From Entophlyctis helioformis (taxonomy: Eukaryota > Chytridiomycota > Chytridiomycetes > Chytridiales > Chytriomycetaceae): a stretch of DNA of 64,000 nucleotides. The position numbers and the translations under genes were made by a program. Location: the NCBI GenBank assembly GCA_025526915.1, contig JAHLKH010000127.1, positions 17,853 to 81,852 of the forward strand, in the 5' to 3' direction. The stretch's first letter is position 1. Every line of letters begins with the position of its first letter. The notes beneath the pieces were generated by a model, which was given only the letters and a program-made list of their open reading frames with translations, made no database searches and had not been told where the DNA came from. Positions 12,301-23,299 of the stretch are shown here, piece after piece.

Positions 12301-15068
12301 GCTTGGTCAGCTTGCACAGCTCCATGGGGATCATGCCCTCAAAGTCGTTTTGATCGAGCCACAGCTCTCTGAGCTGCGTGAGCAGGCCGATATCCTTGGG
12401 GATGGCTCCGGACAGACCGCATCCCGTCAACCGCCTGTCGAACAATGCCCGCCCTAGCATCAGCATCCCGCCAAGGTCTCGGCAAACCAAGACGCCTCGA
12501 CCTACAGCGCAACCAAGTTGTACGTGTCGTCCCACTCAATGCGCCACTTGGGGATGTTGCGCTTGGCGAGCCGGTCGTACATGTGCAGCATCTCGCCAGT
12601 GGGCAGATGCTCGGCATTGGCAGTGATCTCGCTGTCCTTGGCCCAATCGGGGAAGATGCTGCACAGCACCTCCAGATCCGACGCGCCGTCCGTGAGCTTG
12701 GTGCCTCCGTCTTGGCGTAATGCCATGCGGCGAGTCAGCTTACAATCCATGCAATGAGCAACGGCCGGAATCGGCATACCGGCGTTGATGGGACTGACGG
12801 CCGATGCCAGGACATTGACAATCTCGTCAAAGTGAGGGCGGTACTTGAAGAACCCGAGACACTTGACCAGGCATTGCCACAGCTCATTGCTCACGTCTTC
12901 CGGCCGCTCGGCCGTCTCAATGTCGAGGTCTTGGATGGTCGAGCGCGTCAGGACAGCCATGGCAATGACGGCAAACGCATAAATGTCGAGCGACGGCTTG
13001 GGCGAGTAGTCCTTGACTGCAGCCTCTGGCGCCATGCACTTGGTCGCCTGCTGCGGCCCAGCCAGCGCACGGATCGACTGTATGCCGACACCAATCTTGA
13101 CCTTGTTGCCCTTGGCATCTGTGTGTCGTTGATCCATGAGGAGGTGGGTGGAGCAGGTGAGCGGCCAGCCAAGCATCCTCTCCCACTGCCAATCCTAGCG
13201 AAACTGACCCAGCAGGATACGCCGCATGGTGATGCTGCCGTGGAGAACAGGAGCTCCAGGTGCGTACACATGCAGGTACTTGATGCCACGTGCAACGCGA
13301 GATATAATGCGCAGACGGTCTTGGGTACTCAGATCGGGATACTTGGCCAGGTAAGTCTCGAGGTTGTACTCCATGAACGGCATGGCAATAAACGGCCGAT
13401 GGGTGCTGCCCTTGGGGGTCTTGAGACAGATGCCCGTGATGGGCAGCAGGTTGGCGTGGCTGAGCTGGAACCACTTGCGGGTCTCGGTCAAGAAGTCCTC
13501 GCGCACCTTCTCATCGAGCTCCTTCTTGAACTCCTTGATAACGTAGTCGCTGCCGTCCATCTTTGCTTTGTAGACCAGGAATACGCCCTTGGAGTCTTCG
13601 GGTGCAGTCGAGACGAGAAAGTCGTCATGGCGGATGTGGAGAGTGCGAGGACGGATGAGTCTGTAGGTGGATCTGTCAGCGGGGCTGTTGAACGCAAGCA
13701 TCTCAAAGATCCAGCGTACCCGAGGATCTTGTCTGTCTTGGTGTCGATCAGGTTGAGTTTCTTGGCCGTGTGCATGAGCATGACAGCAGAGTCCACTTGC
13801 ATGGCAAGCGAGATCAGCTGGTGGGTGGACAGAGTCAGTCAGCCAAGTGCACAGATCCATGAGAGCAAAGCGATCGTCACGCACCTCCTTGATCTTGGCA
13901 AGGCGTGCCCTGAACTCAGCAATCTGGGCTTCGACCTCTGCTTTCTTGGATCCCATGACAAGCATAAGCCAGTTTCTCCCGGGTCTCGTGGTCAAGATAA
14001 CCGTGTCTTGCACATCCTCGAGCAGATCCACCAGCTCAGCGCACTTGCCGCGCACATCGGCAGAGAACCACTGGTTGGCCATCGGTGCAAGGATCGTCTT
14101 GAGCTCCTTGAGGTCGGCCAGGAAGCTCTTTAGACCACCAATGCTGTCCATGCCGTCCTTGATGTTGCTGAGGATGCTGTCGATGATGCCAATGGCGACG
14201 GCAATGCCTGGGATCGGCACAAACTGCGACGCGGCCTTGGCAGCAGAGATGACGGTCGAGGCGACTTCGAGACCGTTGGTGGCGAGGAAGCGCGTGACGG
14301 CCTTGACGCTGCTGCCGTCGGTCTTCTTGGGAGCCTTGCGGATCATGTCGACAAACTCGACGACAGTGCTGCTGAGCGTGGCGATGCTGGAGATGGTGGC
14401 CGTGTCAAAGTCGGATGCATCCTGGCCGAGGCTGGCGAGGAACGAGTTGCAGGCCGTGATGGTCTGGCCTTGGTTCTCAAGGGTCGAGCGCAGAACACCC
14501 TTGAGCTCCTCAAAGGCGGCATCGGCTGTGGCCGACTTTGCTGCAACGGCCGCTTGCAGCTGTGCATCGTCGAGCACAGAGGCGGCAGGCGGGGTGGCTG
14601 ACCGGCTCGTCTGGTAGATGAGCGCCTGCATGTCCAGGCAGCGGCCGACAACGTCGTCAAAGGCCGTCTTGATGGACTCGGCCGCTGGATCGAGACTTTG
14701 GATGTGGTCTGCCGCCCTGTGCAGCATCGTCACAACATCCGCCTGCAGCTGTTGCACAGGGCAGCTGGATGGGTCAGTCGACAGCGGCAGGCAGCAGGCA
14801 GTGCGCAGCAGCAGCAGATGATGGGCAGCAGCCTCACTTTGGCAGCGTCGATTGGCGAGATGACGGGGGCGGCCCTTGGCGACGTTGTGCGGTCGTTGTC
14901 GCTGTCGTTGTCGCTGTCGTTGTCGTCAGCAGCCGCATCAGCCACTCCCCCGACGCCGCAGATGAGGCGGTCGTACAGCTTGCTCAGGCTGTCGTGGTGC
15001 ACAGGCGTGGAGCGAGACGGCGGCTTGGCGGCGCCAGACTTGGACGTCGGCCTCTTGTCGACACCCAT
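9400..15068 (-). CDS. Helical-bundle / pseudokinase / leucine-rich-repeat protein
   Basis: 25 exons, all in phase, about 1,337 residues: 14838-15068, 13885-14748, 13720-13817, 13209-13672 (or 13660), 12506-13118, 12291-12434, 12160-12231, 12017-12085, 11877-11942, 11595-11810, 11459-11524, then 69-bp exons at 11318, 11189, 11062, 10918, 10770, 10635, 10478, 10350, 10201, a 138-bp exon at 10005, 69-bp exons at 9866, 9738, 9604, and 9400-9544. Residues 78-365 are helical and contain a VPIPGIAVAIGIIDSIL segment like the MLKL / Cbl N-terminal bundle of plant and fungal kinases. Residues 410-660 are a kinase fold with the VAIK-type Lys (YVIKEFK) and APE, but HRD reads HGS, the catalytic-loop Asn is Arg, and DFG reads GVG: a pseudokinase. 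An LRR cap and 25 LRRs follow. No TM segment, so probably cytosolic. Confidence 0.85.
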
Positions 15069-15199
15069 GGGCAGCAGCGGTTGTCAGAAGGCAAACTCGG
15101 GCCGGATCGTTGCCGCTCCACTTTGCAGGAGAGGTGGTACTGCCACACGTTGAACGCCACAATGAGCATGTATTTGGATGATCACTCGTTACGCAGGGT

Positions 15200-16929
15200 C
15201 TAGATTCGCTTTCTAGGCTGGGCCGCGACTGGCTTGACGCGGGCAGTGGCAGCAGCAGGGCTGGCTGCAGGGTTGGCAGCAGGGCTGGCAGCAAGCTCGG
15301 GCTCGCCAAGCAGCCCAAACTCGTCATAGTATCCAGTGCGAGCGGGCACAGCACCGGAATGGTGAGTGTCATCGTCATCGTCGTCATTGTCGTCCACTGG
15401 TGCTTGAACGGCTGCTCGTCTGGCGCGTGTGGGCTGAGGCTGCGGCTCGGCTGCACGGCTGGCAACAGGGGCAGGGGTGCTGGCAGGCTGAGCAGCCTGC
15501 TGCGCGCGGACGGAAGGGCGACGGACAGGCGCAGGTTCGGCAGCGGCGGCAGCAACCTTGGATGACGCGACAACAGGAGCAGGCTTGGAGAGAGCGGCAG
15601 ATGAGATCTTTGGGACGGCACTCGCGGCAGGAGCGACAGCAACAGGAGCAGGAGCAACAGGAGCAGGAGCAGCGCGAGGAGCGGCTTTGGCTGTCTTGAC
15701 AGGCTTTGGCGTCGCGATCTCTTCAACAGGCTCATCCTTCTGTACGGCGGGCTTGGTCTTGTGTCTGGGAGTCGTCGTTGGCGCAACATACTCGACCTCC
15801 TCCTCGACAGGCTCGTCCTTTTGCACGACAGGCTTGGCCTTGCGTTTAGGAGTGGCGGCTGGCGCAACATCCTCGACCTCTTCTTCGGCGGCGGCATCGT
15901 CGTCAACAACCGCCTTGCTCTTCTTCTTGGTTGTGCGCGTTCCCGCAGCCTTCTTGGCAGTCTTCTTGCCAGACTTTGGTGCCTTGGGGAGGTCCTTTTC
16001 AGGAACTTGCGGCGACATCATCATCTTGCCAACACCAACCGCGGCAGCCGAGACCACCGCCGTCGTCATGGCAATCGCTGCTTCCTCCGACGTCTGCGGC
16101 GCAGCCTGTGCCTGAGGCTGTCTGGTGTTGGGGTCATCACCATTGTCCGTGCCTTTGATCTGGTTGTTGATGTCCTGCGCCGTCTTTGGGAGCTCCCCGA
16201 TGCTCTTGCCGCAGGCCTCGCTCCACCAGCCCTGCTGCGTGCCGTACCAGCCGATGAAGCCAAAGATGACGAAAGCGCCAATGACTCCAGCCGAAGCGCC
16301 GGCTGCCGTGCCTGAGGATGACGTTGTCCGTCCAATGATGTTGACGGGAAGCCTGTTGCGATCATCGCAGCATTGGTCAGATCTTGTGTGCACTGCCTCT
16401 GCCGTGCACATGAGCCGTGCACACACAAGCAAGGAGTGAGCCGTGTGGCAAGACGGACTCACTTGGACGTTGTCGAGTCGTCAAGGAACTGGAACGACAG
16501 GGGGCAGCTGGCTTGTTGACCGGCCTGCTCGCCAGACTGCGGGCCAGTCTGCGGGTCCGCCTGCGACGCAGTGAACACCTTGGTACATGCCGCAGGCTGT
16601 GCACAGGCGACGGACGGGCAGGCAAAGGCGTCGAGCGTCTGATTGGTGGGCGAGAGCACATAGAACGACGATGACGGGTGCTGAGCAGCGGCGGCGTCGA
16701 CAGCGGCAGAAGCAACGGCAGCAGCAGCAGCCGAAGCAGCAGCCGAGATGGAGACGGTGCCGGGAAGGCACTGGATGGGTGCACCAGCCAGCGAGGCTTG
16801 GACGGTGCTGGACGAGAGCACGGCTGTGCACGACGGGCCGGCGAGCGCAGACACTTGGACGACGGCGGCCGAAGCCAGCGACGAGCACGAGACGAGCAGA
16901 GCGACGGCAGCGACAGACGAGCGGTGCAT
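15200..16929 (-). CDS. Single-pass surface protein with Lys/Pro-rich repetitive tail (copy A)
   Basis: Exons 16463-16929 and 15200-16352 (110-bp intron, phase 2) give 539 residues. A signal peptide (residues 1-21, ending ASA) is followed by a Ser/Ala-rich ectodomain with several Cys. One TM helix (GVIGAFVIFGFIGWYG) starts exon 2, and a long cytoplasmic tail carries imperfect repeats of 'TPKRK-KPVVQKDEPVEE' and a GYYDEFGL motif near the C-terminus. No family recognised; the layout resembles a wall sensor or adhesin, which is inference. It starts 226 bp downstream of FIGNL1 on the same strand. An inverted copy lies at 43931-45642. Confidence 0.8.
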
Positions 16930-17058
16930 GGTCGCTGGTGTTGGCTGTTGGCTACTGGCTGTTGGCTGTTGGCTGTTGCTGAAGAGTGGAGTGGAAGAGC
17001 ACGAGAAAGAAAAGGGGCGGCGACGGCAGAGGCCGTGTGGCAGTGACGATCTGGAGGC

Positions 17059-17104
17059 GGGCACGTGTGGCTGGCGAGTGGCTGGCGAGTGGCTGGCGAG
17101 TGGA
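17059..17104. repeat. 11-bp tandem repeat GGCTGGCGAGT
   Basis: Three to four copies in the spacer between FIGNL1 and the surface-protein gene; arm B keeps fewer and imperfect copies. Confidence 0.75.
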
Positions 17105-17143
17105 TGGGGGGATCGGCGGGCAAGGGCAGCAGTGCGGCAAGTG

Positions 17144-17149
17144 TTTATT
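17144..17149 (-). promoter_or_regulatory. Poly(A) signal AATAAA (minus strand)
   Basis: AATAAA seven bases after the FIGNL1 stop codon; duplicated at 43711. Confidence 0.6.
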
Positions 17150-17155
17150 GGCGGC

Positions 17156-19818
17156 TCACGGCGCAGCGGCAGACGTGCTGGACTTGCTGCCGTACTCCTG
17201 GTCAAACGACAGGTAAAAGTCGAGGTCCTTGGCCGACACGCTCGCCCGCACCTGGCTGAGCGCCTCCATAAAGTCGCGATGTCCTATCGGCCGCACATCT
17301 GCTGCTGCAATGCTGGTGATGTCGCGGATGTCGCGGATCGGTCCTGCAGCGCCAGCCAAATGGCAGTGAGTCATCCGCATCCACACACATCCAGTGCATC
17401 GCAGGCACTCACCCAGAGCGGCCTCGCGAACAAGCCCGTCCATGTCCGACCCGCTGTAGCCGTCTGTGCGTCTCACAATATCATCGACCTCCGCCTCGGT
17501 CAGGTTGTGCACCTGCTTGGACACCAGATTCATCACAATCGACTTGCGAGCACCAGCCTCGGGCAGCGGAATGTACAGCTTCTTCCTGAAGCGTCTGCGC
17601 GCGGCCTCGTCAATCTCCTGCGGGCGGTTGGTCGCGCCAATGAGGAGCACACGGTCAGCCGCCGCCGTGCCTGCGCCGTCAAACTGCACAAGGAACTCGG
17701 TCTTGAGCCGGCGCGTGGCCTCGATCTCGCCTTCGGTGCGCTGCGTGAGGAGCGAGTCGATCTCGTCCACAAAGATGACGCTGGGTTGGTGCACGCGCGC
17801 AACGGCAAACAGCGCGCGCACCATCTTCTCGCCGTCGCCCACCCACTTGGATGTGAGCGACGACGACGAGATGTTGAAGAACGTCGCCTTGGACTGGCTG
17901 GCGATGCATTTGCCAATGAGCGTCTTGCCTGTGCCTGGCGGTCCAAACAGCAGCAGTCCTATGGAAGGTGTTGGTTGAAAGTCAGCATCGTGTGTGTATG
18001 TGTCTGTGGATCACTCCAGTCACTCGAACCTTTGGGAGGGCCACGCAGTCCCGTAAAGATGTCTGGCCGCAGCATCGGCCACACCACAATCTCGCGGATC
18101 GTCGCCTTGGCATGCTCGAGCCCTGCAACATCGTCCCTGCACGCATCAGCCACCATCGATCGTGTCAGTCTGTTGCCGTGTGCTTGCTCAATCTCAAGCA
18201 AGCCACTCAGACGGCCACCACCCACCATTCAACCTGAGCGACATTGTCCATGATCTCGTTCTTGATCGTCTCGATCATCTCGGGATCAATGTTCTTGAGA
18301 CGCTCGTCAATGGGCTCGGGTGCCGACGACGACGGCACCGGTCCAGCAGCACCACTCTGCTTGCCGTCGGTTGTGCCGTCGGTCTTGGCATTGCTGAACA
18401 GCGGCGACACAAACTTGGATCGCTTGGACAGTCCGCTGGGTCCAATGGGCCGTGACCGTGCCTGGTTCTGTGCCGCTGCTGTTGCTGCATCCATCTTGCC
18501 CGACTTGATCTGATCAGCAATCTGTCGAGCGTGGCACTCCTGTCAGCTGGACAATGGCCGAAGTTTGCATGGGGACATGGTGGATGGACTCGCCATTTTG
18601 GCCTTGGCACTCATAAAGTCGCCTGGCTTGTGGCTTTGTTGCTCTGCGTCTGGCACGGTCTGCGATGACGATTGGATGGGCGATCTGGGACGCTGCGATG
18701 GAAAGCACAAAGGGTCAGATCCAGCACGATGACGCTAGCAGAGTGTGGCAAGGCTACCTTGGCGCCATTAGAATAGGACTGCGATGGCGCACTTGCAGAG
18801 ACATGTCGAGACGGATTGGATGGGCGTTGCTGCGGCTGTGGATTGTAGATGCGGTTTGTGAGACCTGCGGTGCTGTTGGCATGACCGCGATTGGGCAGGG
18901 CTGCTGGCTGCTGCTGCTGCTGCTCGTGCAGTCGGCCATCGAATCCGTCTGCAAACACATCCTGCATCCAAGTCACGGCCGGATCCAGATGCTCGAGTGT
19001 GCCAATAGGCGTGGCTGGATCCAACGAGAACACAGGCTGCGATCAGGCGGTAGGTGAGCCTGCAGAAGCAGCATGCAGACGTGTTGGCGTGCAGACGCAC
19101 CATGAACGCCAGAGTGTCGATGGACAGGCTGGTCGGTTTCCATTCTGCCATGCGTCCCGGTGCTGCACGGCCGGTGGCAGCAGCAGACGCGGTCTTTCTG
19201 GACGCAAGGATCCTGAGCACCTGCTGGTCGAGCTGCGCGTCTGCGCTGTTCAAGCGGCGACGTTGTGGTGGCGGGTGGGCGAGTCAGATCCGGTAGTTGC
19301 ATGCAGCGGTGCTCTGGAAGGCGAGCAGGCAGACAGAGCGGACTCACGCAGACGAGCACAGCGCGGCCGCTTGGAGCTGCAGGTGCACAGCGCCGTGCCA
19401 GTCAGCCAATCCATCAGTCAGTCAGTCGGCCGGCCCCTCGCATGCAGCAGCCACTTGCCTCGCCGAGCAGACTGCCGAGCGTCGCGGCCGTTGCCGTGCG
19501 TCCGTGCGGCCCGCCAGCACCACCAGACGCCACGCCGCTAGTAGCAGCAGCAGCAGCAGCAGCAGCGTGTCCGGTCGTCGTCCGCCGAGTCTCGGACAAG
19601 TCCGCAAACAGCGGCGACTGCAGCCGCAGCAGCTCCATCTCAACCAGCGCCTGCCTGGCACTCGCACTGGCACTGGCACTGGCGCCTGCTCGTCCATCTG
19701 CCGTGCCGGCCTGCCGCGCCGCCTCGCCGTCAGCCCTGACTGCCAGCAGCGCACGCTGCACACACCGCAGCACCAGCATCTGCTGCTGTCGTCGATGCTG
19801 CTGCGCGACCTGCTCCAT
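17156..19818 (-). CDS. FIGNL1: Fidgetin-like AAA ATPase (FIGNL1)
   Basis: Nine exons, all phase-consistent: 19459-19818, 19348-19376, 19101-19245, 18758-19036, 18594-18692, 18226-18521, 18030-18136, 17413-17958, 17156-17343; 682 residues. The N-terminal 300 residues are low complexity with a short [16 protein letters not shown] lead-in typical of FIGNL1. Then WDDVAG, Walker A GPPGTGKT, Walker B VIFVDEID, the sensor GATNRP, the Arg-rich EIDEAARRR finger and the Vps4-type C-terminal helix ending [10 protein letters not shown]. The family acts as a hexamer that dismantles filaments (RAD51 and microtubules in animals and plants). Two introns appear to use GC donors (after 19459 and after 18594); the phases fit only that choice. 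Confidence 0.92.
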
Positions 19819-19896
19819 TCCTTTGATATCACAAAGGTGCGTTCAAACAAAACAATGTATTTCAGAGGCGAGCAGACTAGGCTGGGCAAGGACATG

Positions 19897-22800
19897 TCAC
19901 AGCAGCCGGCTGAACTTGTGGCACAGGTCGTCGAGACCCATGTCGGCCACGACGACATCGAAAAACACCTCGATAAGGTCGTCGGGCGTTGCTCGCTTGA
20001 GCACCGCGTCCATCGCCGCCTGGTGATCCACATCTCCAGAAGCAGATGCAACAGAAGGAGTTGTTGTCGCGGGCAGCAGCCGCGTCTTGAGCTGCTGCAC
20101 GGTGGAGAACCGCACGCCCTGCAGCACGCCCTTGATGGCCGCGAAGCGGGTCTCAATGTCGGACCGCGTCGGACGGCTGGACGGCAAACGTGACGGCGAC
20201 GACTGCGGCGAGATTGTGCGCCGTGCCAGCGTGCTCGTGCTCGTGCTCGTGCTCGTGCCGGGCGTGGCTGGGGACAGCGAGACCATCGATCCCACCAGCG
20301 TGGATGGTGTCATGGACCCCGAGTCCGTGTCGCGAGTCCCACCACCACCACTGCCACTACCACCACCACCAACACTGCCACTGCGACTCCGGGAACCCGG
20401 CGATGACACGGACGACGTGCCCGTGCGGAACAAGTCCGAGATCTGGGTCTTGAGCTTCGACCACGCGCTGTTGCGGCTCGTCCGACGCCGTCCAGCCGTT
20501 GCTGACCATGCCGGCCCACGCCGCCGCACCATCTCGCCATGCACGTGCTGCAAGAGCACCACCACCTCGGCAATCAGCCGCTGCACCTCGCCATGCGAAT
20601 GGTCGCGTGACGCTGGCACGCCGAGTATCCGCGGTGAAGAGTACATCTCGAGAGACGACTGTTCTGAGCCAATGTCTGTCCCATCGTCACCCTCGCCATC
20701 GCTGTCGTTCAGACTGTGGTGGTGGTCGTGGTCGTGGTTGTTGATGCTGACGACATCCAGACGCCGGTCGCTCATGTAAATGGGGCCATGGTGGCTGACC
20801 GCCGGCTCGTCGACCCGGAGCGGCAGCGACAGAACAAGTGCTTCCCTGTGCCGCACAGATGCCGACGACTTGCTCGACGACGAGTGCGATGCGATCGTCA
20901 GGACCGTCATGTCGCCAACGCCTGCCGCCTCCATGCCGCGGCCACTGTCAGGCTCGCTGGCTGATGACGGCGATCGGATGCTTGCCGGTGCGTCGGGCAT
21001 GTCGGCCGTGTTGTTGATGTCGGCCGTGTTGTTCGCGTCGGACGCGGCTGCCACGGCGTTGCCGGCATCCATCACGAGTCGTGATAGACGTGGGGATCCC
21101 GACCGCGACGGCAGATCCAGCTGCAGGTACGTTGTTGACGCAGATATGGGGCCAGGTGTCCGCGCCGCTGTCGTCGCCGATTTCGGCAGCGTGTACGTGC
21201 GGTACAACCCTCGTGTCACCACAGCAGGCGGCTGGGGTTGTGACGCAACCAACGCCTGCGTCGTCTCGTCCTGTTCAAGTCCTGCCGGTTCGGCCTGATG
21301 CATGCCGGCCAGCGGTGAAGCGTGGACCGACAAACTGGGCGATACGGGCGAACTGGGCGATGCAGCAGCAGCTGATGAAACCCAGTCGGAGCTCGTCGAT
21401 GAGCACGTGTCGGTGTTCAGATAAAAGGCCGTGGCGCGGTCGCCGTACCGCTCTGATGCCAGTGTGACGGCACGCGTGTACGCTTGCATCGGCACACACC
21501 GTGACAATCGCCGGATCTTGCGTGCTGTGCGATCGTCTGTCGAGTTTGCCAGTGCGTGCATGTGAGTAGAGATGCACAGCGTGTGTGGGCATGCAGGGCG
21601 CAGACCTTGGTCTTGCGGCGTGTCGGCCAGACTGGCGCAGATAAACTCAAACAAGAGATCAGCGGCTGCGTGCACATCCTCGTCGTCCTCGTCCTCGTCC
21701 TCGTCCTCTTTATCTTCGCCCTCGACTTTGCCCTCCCCATCGAGTCCGTCTGCAGCACTACTCGCAGATTCACTGCCAACCACCACGACCTCGTTTCCGT
21801 CTCCGGCCTGTGTCTCGTCTGCCTTTGTCTCGGTGTCTTGCACACCAGCCAGCGCATCAGGCCGGTCATAGAACGCGAGCACCGACATGTCGCCGTAGCC
21901 GCCGTAGCCTCCACTGCGCGGGCTTGCAACTCTGCCACCAGCACTCGTCGGCCCATCGTCCAACACCGTACTCTGCTCCGTGTACACCGACTCCCTGTAG
22001 ACCAGTTCAACGCGCGTCATCGGCACCGAGTTGCCTCTGTCATGCCAACCACTACTACGCCCCGCTTCCATCGCACCACTAACACCGCCACCACCACCGT
22101 CAATACCAGTTGGCGATGACAAGCTCGCCACACGCGTCGCAGCATTGAACGTGCCACCATGTGCACCCGACGGCGACGACGGCAGACTCGTCGATCGCGT
22201 GCTCAGCACAACCAGTGTCGGCCGCGCGAGTGACGGCAGCAACGGCGGCGGCGGGACAGGTGCCGACCCCTGCATGCGCGCAACCTGCCGCATGGTCGCG
22301 GCAGCAACGGACGCGGGGGTCGGGACGCCAGCGACAAACGACGGGCCAGCGGATCCGGCAGACGTCTTGGAGCCCGACCCGATCGGCCGAGCGCTCTGGC
22401 CCAGCAGAGACTTTGTGCGCGGCGGGGGCGTGTACGTGTGCGGCGAAGCGGCATGCGGTTGTTGGGCCGGACACAAGGGAAGAGGTGGAGGAGGAGGAAT
22501 CGTCTGTGGCGAATCGGCTGCATGGACGGGCGGAGTTTGGGCGGTCGGAACGGACGGCCGGCGGGCGTGTGCGGCAAATGAACGGCTGGGCGACTCGGCT
22601 GGGCGGTCAGCAGACGCTGGCGTGTGTGGTGCTGGGGCATGCCGTTGTGTGTGTGCTGGCGTTGGTGCTGGTGTCTGGACAACAGTGTCGGCCGTGTCGG
22701 CTGCAGATACGGTTGTCGGACGTGTGCGTGGACGTGGTCGTGGTCGTGTGCGTGTTGGCACGGGCGGCGTGCAAGTGGAAGGCGAGCGGGTTGCACACCT

Positions 22801-23101
22801 CGGTCACGGCTGGCGACACAAGGCGTACGGGCAGCACCGACAAAAAGTCAAAGTCGTGCTGGTCAACGTTGTGCTGCTGGCCGTGGCTGTGGTTGTGGCC
22901 GTGGCCGTGCTCGGCATGTGGCTCAGCAGCAGCAGCCATGCTTGCCGAGTGAGCAGCAGGACGAGGGCCAGCAGCCGGTGCAGATGCAGATGCAGATGCA
23001 GATGCAGATGCAGAGTCCGTCGTTGCCATGGGCGACCCTCGAACAACAGCAGAAACGTCGAGACGAAGCAAGTCAGGTTCGGGCGGCGGAGGACGCAACA
23101 T
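19897..23101 (-). CDS. Large low-complexity protein with His-rich N-terminus, unknown
   Basis: Exons 22762-23101, 21606-22700 and 19897-21536, joined in phase (61- and 69-bp introns), give 1,024 residues. The 69-bp intron is a multiple of three and could be read through, but it has clean splice ends. An Ala/Ser start is followed by a His/Gly block (about residues 50-75), then long Ser/Pro/Thr-rich regions, an acidic Asp/Glu run, and two islands that look folded: DLLFEFICASLADTPQDQ joined to a helical stretch around AYTRAVTLASERYGDRATAF, and the C-terminal 130 residues ending in DDLIEVFFDVVVADMGLDDL. No TM helix or catalytic motif. I do not recognise the family. It lies tail-to-head with FIGNL1, 78 bp away. 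Confidence 0.7.
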
Positions 23102-23299
23102 GAACGGGATCTCAGAACGCGCGTTTGTGCACAAGGGGCGGAGGCAGCCGATGAGCAGATGCGCACACAAGGGGCGGAGGGCGGTGACGGACAATGCAGA
23201 ACGTTCATTCGCGGCCAGTGGGCAGACCGAATCGCAGACATGGGAATGGGGAACGGGAGTGGGAAATGAGGGTAGGGGCGACGAGTGTGCACACGGCAA

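Larger units (their letters stand above)
15200..17245 (-). repeat. Inverted segmental duplication, arm A
   Basis: Contains the last 35 or so codons of FIGNL1, its 3' UTR, and the whole surface-protein gene. It matches 43595-45642 in opposite orientation: exon 1 of the surface protein nearly identical, the 226-bp spacer about 95% by eye, exon 2 a mosaic of identical and diverged stretches. Confidence 0.85.

Noticed and set aside
12720..12760. Possible very short intron near the end of the pseudokinase exon
   Set aside because: A GTAAGC donor is present but the only acceptors give introns of 33-47 bp; the exon reads through without stops.
22031..23269. Plus-strand Gly/Arg/Val-rich frame
   Set aside because: Antisense to the large low-complexity protein, whose exon phases fit exactly.
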